Origin: DAITAZ01 sp036824045
Lineage (GTDB): Bacteria > Pseudomonadota > Gammaproteobacteria > Burkholderiales > Rhodocyclaceae
Length of the DNA: 35,739 nt
Direction: 5' to 3'
Assembly (NCBI GenBank): GCA_036824045.1
Contig: DAITAZ010000038.1
Span: 1-35,739 of the forward strand
Below, piece by piece: positions 24,507 through 32,245 of the stretch. The notes below the pieces were generated by a model. The model ran no database searches, was not told the origin of the DNA, and saw only the letters and a program-made list of their open reading frames with translations. A program made the position numbers and the translations under genes. Every line of letters starts with the position of its first letter. The first letter of the stretch is position 1.

Positions 24507-25550
24507 TCAACCCTCCACCTCGTCCAGCGCCCGCGCCATCTGGGTAGGCAAGGGATAGGGCAAACGCTCCATGATGTAACACAGGCAATCCTGGCGGATC
24601 ACCCGCTCGTCCAGCGTCAGCATGGCGGGCATCAAGGGCCGGATGGTGCGCAGCTCGCCCTCGTGAATGGCGAAGTAGTCCGCCGCCACCTGGCGATCAC
24701 CGTTGTGTACGGAAAGCGGCAATGTTCCAGACCGGTTCACCCGTCCGAACGAAGTGCCGGCTGGCACATCCCGGAAATTGAGCTGGTCCAGATCCGCCGG
24801 CAGGACCAGATCCGCCGCCTCGCGGAAGGAAAAATGAACCGCCTCCGGAATGGCAGCGACACCGATGGTGCGATACAGATCGATGTCGTGCGCGGGCACC
24901 GGATGCTCGGGGAAGTGATCCAGATGCAGGGCCGCATCCACGAACTCCGCAGCGTGGTGCTCCGCCGCCGCTACCCCCGGCTTGCCACACTCGACAGTGA
25001 CCGCCGGGCAGAACCGGGCAAACGCAGCCGACTGCACGCCCCTGGGTTGAGTGAAATACACCACGATGCGGGAGAACAATCGAGCCAGATGCAGGTAGCG
25101 GGGATCGAGGCGATTGACACAACCGTAATGGGGGTTGAGCCCCGTGTTGTTGTGAATGTCGATGCTGGCAAACACCCTTCTGGCCCGCATGGCGGCCGTC
25201 ACCTGAGCCATCAGCGCCGTCTCGGCGCAGGAAGCCGTGTCGGTCCCGGGCCAGACCCGGTTGTAATCGGGCTGACCGTCCAGCCGGCGCATACCTTCCC
25301 GCGCGGCCGTCACATTGCCGACGAAGAGCGACAGCGCCCGTGGCAATGGCCGATGGCTGTAATGGCGTAACACCTGCTGGATGGCTTTGAGGCCGGTGTC
25401 CTCATTGCCGTGGAGCATGACGGACACGAAGAGCGGCTCTGGCCGCCGGCCCGGCAGATGGATAAGGGCGGGGCCCGGCAGGCATTGGTGCAGGGTCCGT
25501 GCCGAGGCTTGGAGGAAGCCCTCCGGCAAGGCGTCAAACGAGGTCAACAT
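24507..25550 (-). CDS. M14 family zinc deacylase (succinylglutamate desuccinylase/aspartoacylase-like)
   Basis: This 347-residue cytoplasmic enzyme probably cleaves an N-acyl or amide bond using zinc. The metal site is visible as HGNEDTG (H47, E50) and DIHNNTG (H133), the substrate arginine region as NRVWPG, and the catalytic glutamate as E187 in VECGKPG. The AstE/AspA family acts on N-acyl amino acids, but no arginine catabolism (ast) genes are near, so the substrate is unknown. The neighbour upstream is a GCS2-type ligase 150 bases away in the same direction, suggesting linked amide-bond synthesis and cleavage (inference). No strong Shine-Dalgarno is seen at the ATG (25550). Confidence 0.85.
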   Translation of the reverse strand: MLTSFDALPEGFLQASARTLHQCLPGPALIHLPGRRPEPLFVSVMLHGNEDTGLKAIQQVLRHYSHRPLPRALSLFVGNVTAAREGMRRLDGQPDYNRVWPGTDTASCAETALMAQVTAAMRARRVFASIDIHNNTGLNPHYGCVNRLDPRYLHLARLFSRIVVYFTQPRGVQSAAFARFCPAVTVECGKPGVAAAEHHAAEFVDAALHLDHFPEHPVPAHDIDLYRTIGVAAIPEAVHFSFREAADLVLPADLDQLNFRDVPAGTSFGRVNRSGTLPLSVHNGDRQVAADYFAIHEGELRTIRPLMPAMLTLDERVIRQDCLCYIMERLPYPLPTQMARALDEVEG

Positions 25551-25700
25551 GGCGTCGGGGCGTCAAATCTGTCGTTATCGGGCACGGCGTGCGCCGCGCC
25601 ACAGGCTATGGCGGAAGTCTACGCCCTTTGGGTAGGCTTGTCGGCAACGGCTGAACCCTCCCAGTGTTGTCCGCAGGCGGTTGCCACGCCAGGGCAAGGA

Positions 25701-27125
25701 TCACACTGGCCACTGGGCGACGGGTGCGCCGCCCCGCTGCAACTCCAGGTACTCGGCAGTGAGGGCAACAAAGTCCGGCCCGTAGCGACCCACAAAGGCC
25801 CGCTGCCAGGCGGCACCGTTCTGTCCGCTCTCCACCCGAGCCGCCACGACGCCCAGGTAACGGCGAATGTCGGCGTCGGCTACGCCCAACGCCGCCAAGC
25901 CCTCCGCCGCCAAGGGCAGGATCACGCCTTTGAGCACCTGCGTCACCGGGGCCACCCCACAGCCCGGCCATTCGATCCGCGCATCCAGCCCGGCACGGGC
26001 CGCTTCGTAGAAATTGCGCCGCGCCACCGCAAAAGGCAGGCGCGCCTCGATCCCCGGCTCGCGGCCCGCCAAGGCATGGACCGCTCCATAGTAAAGCGCG
26101 GCGTTGGCCATCATGTCCGTGACCGTGGGACCCGCTGGAAGTACCCGGTGCTCGATGCGCAGATGCGGCGCACGCCCTGCTCCGAACCCCACCAGTGGCC
26201 GGTTCCATCGCCACAGGGTGCCGTTGTGCAAACGCAGATGGGCCAGTTCTTCGGCGCCGCCATTGAAACAGATGGGCAACAGGACCGGGAAACGCTCCAG
26301 ATTGTCCCGAAACACTTCCATCACGCTATGTTGAGCATACGCGGCACCAAAAGTCACCCGCCGCCGCTCCGGGTGGGCCTCCCCCCCTACATCCACCGCC
26401 TGCTCGAACAAGGGGATACGCGTCTCGGCCCACAGGTCACGACCAAACAGGTAGGGCGAATTGGCGGCCACCGCCACCAGCGGCGCAGCCAACACCTGTG
26501 AAGCGTTGTAATAGCGGGCAGCCTGCTGGGCGGGCACTTGCAGATGCACCTGAAACGAGGTGGTTCCCGCCTCCAGCATCACGTCGTTATGGGTCAGATC
26601 GAGCTCCTCCCGACCAGCAATCTGCAGCCTTAGAGGCCGCCCGGCCCGCTCCGCCAGCACCCGCTCGTTGAGGGCACGGTAGCGGTTGAGCGGCGACATG
26701 TGCTCCAGGCTCAGATCCGCCTCTTCCAGGGTGGGCAGGGTGCCAATCATCAACAGCGTGCTCTCCAGTTCCTCCGCCACCGCCAGACACTGCCGCCAAG
26801 TGGTCAGCAGTTCGGCCTCCAGGGCGGGCAAGGCGTAGGGGCCGAACACCTGGGGGGTACCGTTGAGTTCGATGTTGAAGGTGGAGAGTTCGGGAACCAC
26901 CAGCGGATGGTCGATGCGCGCCAGGAAAGCCTGATTGAGCGGCGCCGGGCGGAACGATTCGTCCAGCAACCACCCCTCCAGTTCGAACCCGGCAACGAAA
27001 CTGGCGTCCCTGAAACCGCCTCCGTGGTACCAGGACTCGAGCAAGGCAGTTTCCACCTCCAGGCAGCCGGAGAAGCGCTCGAAATCCTCCTGCCGGAACG
27101 TGGCTCCGGGGATATCCTGACCCAC
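25701..27125 (-). CDS. Glutamate-cysteine ligase family protein (GCS2 type)
   Basis: This 474-residue protein resembles the GCS2 family of ATP-dependent carboxylate-amine ligases. Marks are ELEGWLLDE and STFNIELNGTPQ near the N-terminus, TSFQVHLQVP in the middle, and LRIEHRVLPAGPT towards the C-terminus, which carry acidic metal ligands and arginines. It is longer than YbdK (about 370). The amine substrate could be cysteine or another compound. It starts with GTG at 27125 after GGGAGA. A nearby ATG at 27130 is in another frame. It is followed after 150 bases, which hold no gene, by the M14 deacylase. Confidence 0.82.
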   Translation of the reverse strand: MGQDIPGATFRQEDFERFSGCLEVETALLESWYHGGGFRDASFVAGFELEGWLLDESFRPAPLNQAFLARIDHPLVVPELSTFNIELNGTPQVFGPYALPALEAELLTTWRQCLAVAEELESTLLMIGTLPTLEEADLSLEHMSPLNRYRALNERVLAERAGRPLRLQIAGREELDLTHNDVMLEAGTTSFQVHLQVPAQQAARYYNASQVLAAPLVAVAANSPYLFGRDLWAETRIPLFEQAVDVGGEAHPERRRVTFGAAYAQHSVMEVFRDNLERFPVLLPICFNGGAEELAHLRLHNGTLWRWNRPLVGFGAGRAPHLRIEHRVLPAGPTVTDMMANAALYYGAVHALAGREPGIEARLPFAVARRNFYEAARAGLDARIEWPGCGVAPVTQVLKGVILPLAAEGLAALGVADADIRRYLGVVAARVESGQNGAAWQRAFVGRYGPDFVALTAEYLELQRGGAPVAQWPV

Positions 27126-27246
27126 AGCATTCTCCCGCCCTATTGTCGTAAGGCGAAATTACGCCCCGCTCCCCGGCCGGAATTTGCCTTGGGTCAAACG
27201 TCCCGCCCGGCAGCCCCCCGGACAATCCCGACATTTTGGATACCCC

Positions 27247-27456
27247 ATGCGTCCACCTCGCCCCCGTTTTCCGCACCCGGGCGCCATCCTCGCCGTTCTC
27301 GCGGGATTTGCGCCCCTTTTCTGGCTGATCGAGCAGTGGCCCGGGCGCTACTTTCCACCGGCGAACGCCGAAGCGTTTCTCCGTGCGGAGCTGGCGCCCG
27401 TGGCGGTTTTCCTGGCGGCTCCCCTGTGCCTTCTCATGCTCGGCAGAAGATGCTGA
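27247..27456 (+). CDS. Small two-helix membrane protein, 69 residues, function unknown
   Basis: The translation from the ATG at 27247 has a basic Pro-rich head (MRPPRPRFPHPG), a hydrophobic segment (AILAVLAGFAPLFWLIEQ), a short loop with PPANAEAFLRAE, and a second hydrophobic segment (APVAVFLAAPLCLLML) ending in GRRC. This is a plausible inner-membrane hairpin. GGA lies 8 bases before the start. A bidirectional terminator follows 25 bases after the stop, which supports a real plus-strand transcript between two minus-strand genes. I recognise no family. Confidence 0.5.
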   Translation: MRPPRPRFPHPGAILAVLAGFAPLFWLIEQWPGRYFPPANAEAFLRAELAPVAVFLAAPLCLLMLGRRC

Positions 27457-27481
27457 GCGAAACCGGAACACCCAAAAAAAC

Positions 27482-27514
27482 CACCCCCCGCCCGGTTGCC
27501 CGGAACGGGGGGTG
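27482..27514. terminator. Bidirectional terminator between the small membrane protein and pilin 1
   Basis: A 9-bp perfect stem (CACCCCCCG/CGGGGGGTG) is flanked by seven A on the left (a T run for minus-strand transcription) and by a T-rich stretch on the right. It lies between convergent genes ending at 27456 (+) and 27565 (-). Confidence 0.85.
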
Positions 27515-27564
27515 ATTTCTTGCGCGCAACCGGGCCAGACCGGTTGCGGTTGGCTCAGCCGAGA

Positions 27565-28089
27565 TTAGCTGCTGGCCACTGCGCGGCAAACTGCGGGCAG
27601 GAACTTGGCTTCCACGCCGCTGGAGCTACCCGGACGGCAGCGCCAGGTGTAGGCAGCGCCGGCGTTGGCGGCGGCAGACAGGTCCAGGGCGGCAATGGCG
27701 CCCGTCGATGCGGAAGACGGAACGAGTTCAATCTTGCTCGCAGTGGCCGGCACACCCGCGGCGGTGCTGAAGGTGATGGTGATCGTGCCATCAGCGGCGG
27801 AGGCTACCGAGCTCACATTGGCGGACGGATTGGTGTGCAGGTTGGTCGGGGCGCCGAAGGCTTCACAATCGGTACCCGTGGTGGTGCAAGCCATGGAGCG
27901 CGGGCCGTTGTTGTTGAAGGCTTCGCTGATGGCGGTCTTCAGGCCGCCCGCCAGGGACAGACCATCGGACAGTTTGGCCTTGGTGGTGTAGTTCTGGTAC
28001 TGGGGCAGCGCCACAGCGGCCAGGATACCGATGATCGCGACGACGATCATCAGTTCGATCAGCGTGAAACCTTTTTGCTTCATGGACAT
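27565..28089 (-). CDS. Type IVa pilin (PilA-like), pilin 1
   Basis: This 174-residue precursor has a short leader MSMKQKG cut before phenylalanine, then FTLIELMIVVAIIGILAAVA, the class IVa helix with Glu5. PQYQNYTTKAKLSDGL continues the helix. Four cysteines in the globular domain (MACTTTGTDC, WRCRPG, AVCRAV) could form two disulfides. A GAGGAG Shine-Dalgarno lies 8 bases before the ATG at 28089. It is transcribed alone: a terminator precedes it, a sigma-28-type promoter lies at 28185-28211, and a bidirectional terminator follows. Paralogue of pilin 2. It may be the major pilin. Confidence 0.93.
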   Translation of the reverse strand: MSMKQKGFTLIELMIVVAIIGILAAVALPQYQNYTTKAKLSDGLSLAGGLKTAISEAFNNNGPRSMACTTTGTDCEAFGAPTNLHTNPSANVSSVASAADGTITITFSTAAGVPATASKIELVPSSASTGAIAALDLSAAANAGAAYTWRCRPGSSSGVEAKFLPAVCRAVASS

Positions 28090-28184
28090 GGTTGATACTC
28101 CTCTTTGCAAAGACTGGGTGCGATTCCCGTTGGGTATTTGCGCCTCCTCCGCACCGCCTGATGCAGCAAGGAAGCTCCAGCCTA

Positions 28185-28211
28185 TTCACGGCAGCTTTGC
28201 CCCGGACTTGA
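28185..28211 (-). promoter_or_regulatory. Sigma-28 (FliA)-type promoter upstream of pilin 1
   Basis: The minus strand reads TCAAGTCC, 11 bases, GCCGTGAA. The -35 is identical to that of cheW copy 2 and the -10 differs from GCCGTTAA at one base. The start would be near 28178, leaving a leader of about 89 bases. There is no other clear promoter in the gap. Confidence 0.62.
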
Positions 28212-28237
28212 GGGGTTACCGGCGGGCAACCCTTTGC

Positions 28238-28253
28238 TGGCAACCCGTTGCCA
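28238..28253. promoter_or_regulatory. 16-bp palindrome upstream of the pilin 1 promoter
   Basis: TGGCAAC-CC-GTTGCCA has 7-bp perfect arms. Part of it (GGCAACCC) repeats at 28225-28232. It is centred about 67 bases before the predicted start, which suits an activator or repressor site. I recognise no known regulator. Confidence 0.5.
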
Positions 28254-28273
28254 TGAAGAGCACCGAAGAAAAA

Positions 28274-28293
28274 CGGGCCGCCAGGGCGGCCCG
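28274..28293 (-). terminator. Rho-independent terminator after pilin 2
   Basis: A 20-base near-continuous palindrome (CGGGCCGCC and its complement) is followed on the minus strand by TTTTTCTTC. It ends the pilB-pilin 2 transcript 30 bases past the stop and separates it from pilin 1. Confidence 0.88.
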
Positions 28294-28322
28294 CCTACGC
28301 TGGGGCAGATCAGGGTTTCGGG

Positions 28323-28844
28323 TCAGTTGCTGCACACGCGCGGAATGAACCGGGGGGCGACTCCCCCCGAGGCAGCGGGACGGCATCGCCAGAAGTACGG
28401 CTTACCCGCATTGGCGTCCTCGTCGAGGGCGACCGCGACCGTAGCCCCGGACGGCGCATCGGCGGGGACAAACTCCAGAACGTTGGCGGTTGCGGGCACA
28501 CCGGCTACCGTTGAAAAGCGGATGGTGATGATGCCGTCCGCTGACGAGGTGACCGCGTCCACATACTTGGAAGGATTGGCCGAATGGTCCGCCACGCCGA
28601 GGGCCATGCACGAGGCCGCATCGCTGCAAGCCATGGAACCGGGCCCGGAGACATTGAATTTGCTGTCGATGGCAGTGCGCAGGGAACTGGCCATGGTGAA
28701 GCCTTCGGCCAGTTTTCCGCGGATGGCGTAGTTCTGATACTGGGGGATGGCCACCGCCCCGAGGATGCCGATGATGGTGACCACCAGCAGCAGCTCAATG
28801 AGGTTGAACCCACGTTGGCGACGGCGGTGGTTTACTTGATGCAT
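28323..28844 (-). CDS. Type IVa pilin paralogue, pilin 2
   Basis: This 173-residue prepilin has an unusually basic 12-residue leader (MHQVNHRRRQRG) before FNLIELLLVVTIIGILGAVA with Glu5. The globular part parallels pilin 1: SADGIITIRFSTVAGVPATA matches SAADGTITITFSTAAGVPAT, and four cysteines occur at matching places (MACSDAASC, WRCRPA, RVCSN). Its ATG at 28844 overlaps the last 13 bases of the ATPase gene, so translation is probably coupled and the product made in fixed proportion to the motor. No good Shine-Dalgarno is seen. It may be a minor or alternative pilin. Confidence 0.92.
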   Translation of the reverse strand: MHQVNHRRRQRGFNLIELLLVVTIIGILGAVAIPQYQNYAIRGKLAEGFTMASSLRTAIDSKFNVSGPGSMACSDAASCMALGVADHSANPSKYVDAVTSSADGIITIRFSTVAGVPATANVLEFVPADAPSGATVAVALDEDANAGKPYFWRCRPAASGGVAPRFIPRVCSN

Positions 28845-31186
28845 ACCGCCCGCACCTGTTTCATGTCCGTGATGCCCGCAAGCACTTTGTCCATGCCATC
28901 CATCTTCAGGGTGCGCATGCCGTCTTCGAGCGCTTCGGCCAGCAGCAGCGCCACCCGCGCCCGCTCCTGGATCAGGCGTTTGACGCCGTCGGTGCCCACC
29001 ATCAGTTCGTGCAGCCCGACCCGCCCGCGGTAACCCGTGCCACTGCATTGCTCGCACCCGACGGCTTTATAGAGGGTGAAGTGGCCATGCTCGTCGCCAT
29101 AGCTGGCGCGCCATTCCTCCATCACCCGCGCACGGGCTGCATCCGGGTCCCGTTTGGCGGTCTCGGTGTGGGCAAGTTCCTCGAAGTACTCGCGCAGAAA
29201 GCGATCCATTTCCGCCGCATCCGGGTGATAGGCCTGCTTGCAACTCGGGCACAGACGCTTGGCCAGACGCTGAGCGAGCACCCCCAGAATGGCGTCGGCA
29301 AAGTTGAAGGGATCCATGCCCATGTCCAGGAGGCGAATCACGGACTCCGGCGCACTGTTGGTGTGCAGGGTGGAGAACACCAGGTGACCGGTGAGCGAAG
29401 CCTCAATACCGATGGAAACGGTTTCCTTGTCGCGCATTTCGCCGACCATGATCACGTCAGGGTCCGCCCGCAGAAACGCGCGCATCACCCCGGCAAAGTC
29501 CAGCCCGGCCTTCTTGTTGACCTGGACCTGACGCAGCCCCTTCTGGGTGATTTCCACCGGATCTTCCGCTGTCCAGATCTTGGTATCCGGCGTGTTGATG
29601 TAATTGAGGATGGAATGCAGGGTGGTGGTCTTGCCCGAGCCGGTGGGCCCGCACACGAAGAAGATGCCGTAGGGTTTGCTCACTACCTCTTTGAGGCGTT
29701 TGAGATTCCCGGGCAGCACGCCGAGTTTGTCCAGGGGGATGGGTTCGCCCGCGGCAAGAATACGCATCACCACGTCCTCGACACCGCCGGCCGAGGGAAT
29801 GGTGGCCACCCGGAGCTCGATGTCGAGGGGCGAGAATTTCTTGAACTTGATCTTGCCATCCTGGGGCTTGCGCCGCTCGGAGATGTCCAGATCGCACATG
29901 ATCTTGATCCGGGCGACGATGGCCTCCCGATAGCCGGCGGGCACCTCGATATAAGGCACCAGAGAGCCATCGCGGCGAAAGCGGATCAGGGTTTTTTCCT
30001 TGCCCGGTCGGGGCTCGATATGGATATCCGAGGCCCCCATCTTGTACGCATCGTTAATGATGCGGTTCACCAGCTTGACCAGTTCGTTGTCCTGGTAAGC
30101 CTCTTCGGGTGGCGGACCTTCGTCGCCTCCGTCCTCATCCTCCAGCCCCGAGAGGAGGTCATTGACCGAAGTGGTGTCCTCCGCCGCCCCGAAGAAGCGC
30201 TCCACAGTCAGCTGGAATTCCGCGGCCGTCGTCACGCAGTAGCGGATCATGGCCTTGGGGAATACGTTGGCCACCACCCGGGTGCTGCGTACCTGCTCCG
30301 GATCCATGGTCAGGACCAGGATGCCGTCCCGTCCCTCCTCCACCGGCAACCAGGTGTTCTCCAGCACGTAGTCCTGCTTCAGGTTCTTCAGCAGATCGAG
30401 CGGCTTGATCCGCTCCCGGTCGAAGGGGAGGTAGGGAACACCGAAAAACCTCCCCAGTGCCTGGCCGATCGCGGCCCGAGGCACATCGAAGCGGCGGGAC
30501 AGGAGTTCCTGAATATGGGTGCCATCCCTGCGGGCTTCCTGGGTGGCGGAATCCAGATCCGCCGCAGCCAGGTAGCCGTCCATGACCAGCAGTTCGTAGG
30601 GGCCACGAGGAATGGGCGCCGGCGGCCTGCGGGGGGGGAGCAGCGTGGCGGTCAGCGCGCCCAGGCAAACCAGCGCCCGCTCCATGCCCACCGGAAACGC
30701 CCCGCCGGGACGATGGTTGGCCAACTCCAGAACGCCAAGCATCTGTCCGTCCGCACCGAGAAGGGGTGCGAGCAGACGTTGATGAACCCGATCCGCGCCA
30801 CAACCGTCGATCCCGGCCCGCAATTGCAGCCCCGGAAACTGGCTCGCCAAGGCCTTGCTGTCGCTCGCGTTGGCAATATTGACCGAGCGCCGATGCAAGG
30901 CAACGTACCCTGCGGCCGAACGCTCATTGACCCCGACGCCGGCGCCTACCGGGCGGCTTGCATCTCCCCCTGCGGCAACCACCAGCAGGGCTGGGTCCTC
31001 AGTCAGCACATGGCAGCTCGCCCACTCAGCACGGAAAAGACGGGCCAGATCACGGACCAGATCCTTGATCAGCCCCTCGACAGGCTCGGCAAGGTGGTAG
31101 CGATTGGCCAGCGCCTGGGCATCCCGCACGAAGGCAAGCCGCTGCTCCAGCTCCGCAGGCGCGATTTCCAGATCAAGTGCTCCCAT
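28832..31186 (-). CDS. GAF-fused type IV pilus/secretion assembly ATPase (PilB/GspE family)
   Basis: This 784-residue cytoplasmic ATPase powers pilin polymerisation. It begins with a GAF-like domain (about 20-190; ASCHVLTEDP, MLGVLELANH) absent from standard PilB. An N-terminal GspE/MshEN-like region follows (about 205-350), without a clear c-di-GMP motif that I could recognise. The motor has Walker A GPTGSGKTTTLH, the Asp box TAEDPVE, Walker B VIMVGEMRDKET, the His box STLHTN and a zinc site CPSC plus CEQC. Length exceeds PilB (about 570). The ATG at 31186 has AAGGAG upstream; GTGs at 31192 and 31240 are alternatives. The next gene is pilin 2. Confidence 0.93.
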   Translation of the reverse strand: MGALDLEIAPAELEQRLAFVRDAQALANRYHLAEPVEGLIKDLVRDLARLFRAEWASCHVLTEDPALLVVAAGGDASRPVGAGVGVNERSAAGYVALHRRSVNIANASDSKALASQFPGLQLRAGIDGCGADRVHQRLLAPLLGADGQMLGVLELANHRPGGAFPVGMERALVCLGALTATLLPPRRPPAPIPRGPYELLVMDGYLAAADLDSATQEARRDGTHIQELLSRRFDVPRAAIGQALGRFFGVPYLPFDRERIKPLDLLKNLKQDYVLENTWLPVEEGRDGILVLTMDPEQVRSTRVVANVFPKAMIRYCVTTAAEFQLTVERFFGAAEDTTSVNDLLSGLEDEDGGDEGPPPEEAYQDNELVKLVNRIINDAYKMGASDIHIEPRPGKEKTLIRFRRDGSLVPYIEVPAGYREAIVARIKIMCDLDISERRKPQDGKIKFKKFSPLDIELRVATIPSAGGVEDVVMRILAAGEPIPLDKLGVLPGNLKRLKEVVSKPYGIFFVCGPTGSGKTTTLHSILNYINTPDTKIWTAEDPVEITQKGLRQVQVNKKAGLDFAGVMRAFLRADPDVIMVGEMRDKETVSIGIEASLTGHLVFSTLHTNSAPESVIRLLDMGMDPFNFADAILGVLAQRLAKRLCPSCKQAYHPDAAEMDRFLREYFEELAHTETAKRDPDAARARVMEEWRASYGDEHGHFTLYKAVGCEQCSGTGYRGRVGLHELMVGTDGVKRLIQERARVALLLAEALEDGMRTLKMDGMDKVLAGITDMKQVRAVCIK

Positions 31187-31324
31187 CCCCACCGTGCTCC
31201 TTGTGCCATTCGTTCCCGGGAAGGCCGGCGCCTGAGGCACCAGAGGGACCTCGCCGTGTCCCGGAAATGGGTTAACGGCAGGCAGGGGGCAAAGCGTAGG
31301 CTGGACTGGGTGGCTTGACCGCCG

Positions 31325-32095
31325 TCAGAACTCCAGCACCTGACCGTGGGTGAGAAGACGGGGCGAGTACGCCGCCGCCAAGCGGCCAACCTGTTCCATG
31401 ATCAGCTCGAACTGCCCTGGCTTGAGGTGCGTGATCCAGAGCTGCGGCTGCTTGTTCAAGCGCGCCAGTTCCTCCGCCAGAAGCGAGGGGCACAGATGCC
31501 GGGAGGCCCGGGCCAGGGCAATTTCCTCGTCACCGAAAGCCGTCTCGACAATCAGGTGAGTCAGATCCGGAATGCTGTTGACGGCCTGCCAGAATGGCGG
31601 ATGCGAGGTGGTGTCCCCCGAGAATACGAGGCTCCCCCCCGTCCCTGCCAAGTGATAGCCCACGGCCGGAACGGTGTGATACGCCGGAAGAGGGGTAATG
31701 CTTCGCCCGCCCGGGAGTTCCACCGGCTCGCCCACCACCACCGGGCAGAAGCGCATGAATGCCGACTCCGGTGAGGGGATGCGGGTGAAATCTGGCCACA
31801 CGGCCCAGTTGAAGATGTGGGCGCGCAGCACGGCCAGCGTGGCGTCGGTGGCATAAACGGTAACCGGGGTGGGGCGCAGATCCCCCACAGAATCCACGAG
31901 CAACGGCAGGCAGGCAATGTGATCCAGATGAGCATGGGTGATGAACACATGGTCTATCCTGGCCAACCGGGCGAGCGGCAACTCGCCCACGCCAGTTCCC
32001 GCATCGATCAGCACATCATCGTCCACCAGAAAGGACGTGGTGCGGGACCCTGCGCCACCGATGCCGCCACTACAGCCAAGAACCGTGAATTTCAT
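31325..32095 (-). CDS. MBL-fold hydrolase, class II cAMP phosphodiesterase-like
   Basis: This 256-residue enzyme has the metal motif THAHLDHIACLP (H54, H56, D58, H59), further ligands in YHTVPAVGYHL and FSGDTTSHPP, and WITHLKPGQFE near the end. The HxHLDH form with this start (MKFTVLGCSGG) fits the class II cyclic nucleotide phosphodiesterase branch of the metallo-beta-lactamase fold, so it may hydrolyse 3',5'-cAMP. Other phosphodiester substrates are possible. It has a 150-base upstream gap with a Fur-like box and lies between the FHA gene and the pilus ATPase. No clear Shine-Dalgarno is visible. Confidence 0.83.
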   Translation of the reverse strand: MKFTVLGCSGGIGGAGSRTTSFLVDDDVLIDAGTGVGELPLARLARIDHVFITHAHLDHIACLPLLVDSVGDLRPTPVTVYATDATLAVLRAHIFNWAVWPDFTRIPSPESAFMRFCPVVVGEPVELPGGRSITPLPAYHTVPAVGYHLAGTGGSLVFSGDTTSHPPFWQAVNSIPDLTHLIVETAFGDEEIALARASRHLCPSLLAEELARLNKQPQLWITHLKPGQFELIMEQVGRLAAAYSPRLLTHGQVLEF

Positions 32096-32148
32096 TGCAA
32101 CATGAGGATCGATAAACCAGCCCGCAGGCCAGGGGAAAGTAACGGACG

Positions 32149-32166
32149 TTGATACTGATTCTCAAA
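32149..32166. promoter_or_regulatory. Fur-like box upstream of the cAMP phosphodiesterase-like gene
   Basis: On the minus strand TTTGAGAATCAGTATCAA resembles known Fur boxes of the TGAGAATCATTATC type; 11 of 15 core positions match the classical consensus. It is centred about 62 bases before the ATG. No good -10/-35 pair surrounds it, so its activity is uncertain. Confidence 0.4.
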
Positions 32167-32245
32167 CAGGGAAGTGAAATTAGCACCCGCTGCGCCCTCC
32201 CGCTAAGGGAGAACATCACGCGCCGGTGCAGCCCGCCCCGGCCCC

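Noticed and set aside
28140..28260. Sigma-54 promoter for pilin 1
   Set aside because: Two TGG...TTGC arrangements exist, but in both the GG and GC are separated by 9 bases rather than the required 10.
28832..31186. Type II secretion GspE
   Set aside because: The ATPase families are close, but coupling to type IVa pilins and absence of other gsp genes favours a pilus role; not fully excluded.
31272..31298. Sigma-28 promoter for the pilus ATPase gene
   Set aside because: The -10 GCCGTTAA is perfect at the right place, but the matching -35 (TACGCTTT) is poor. Left out of the set of six, though worth testing.
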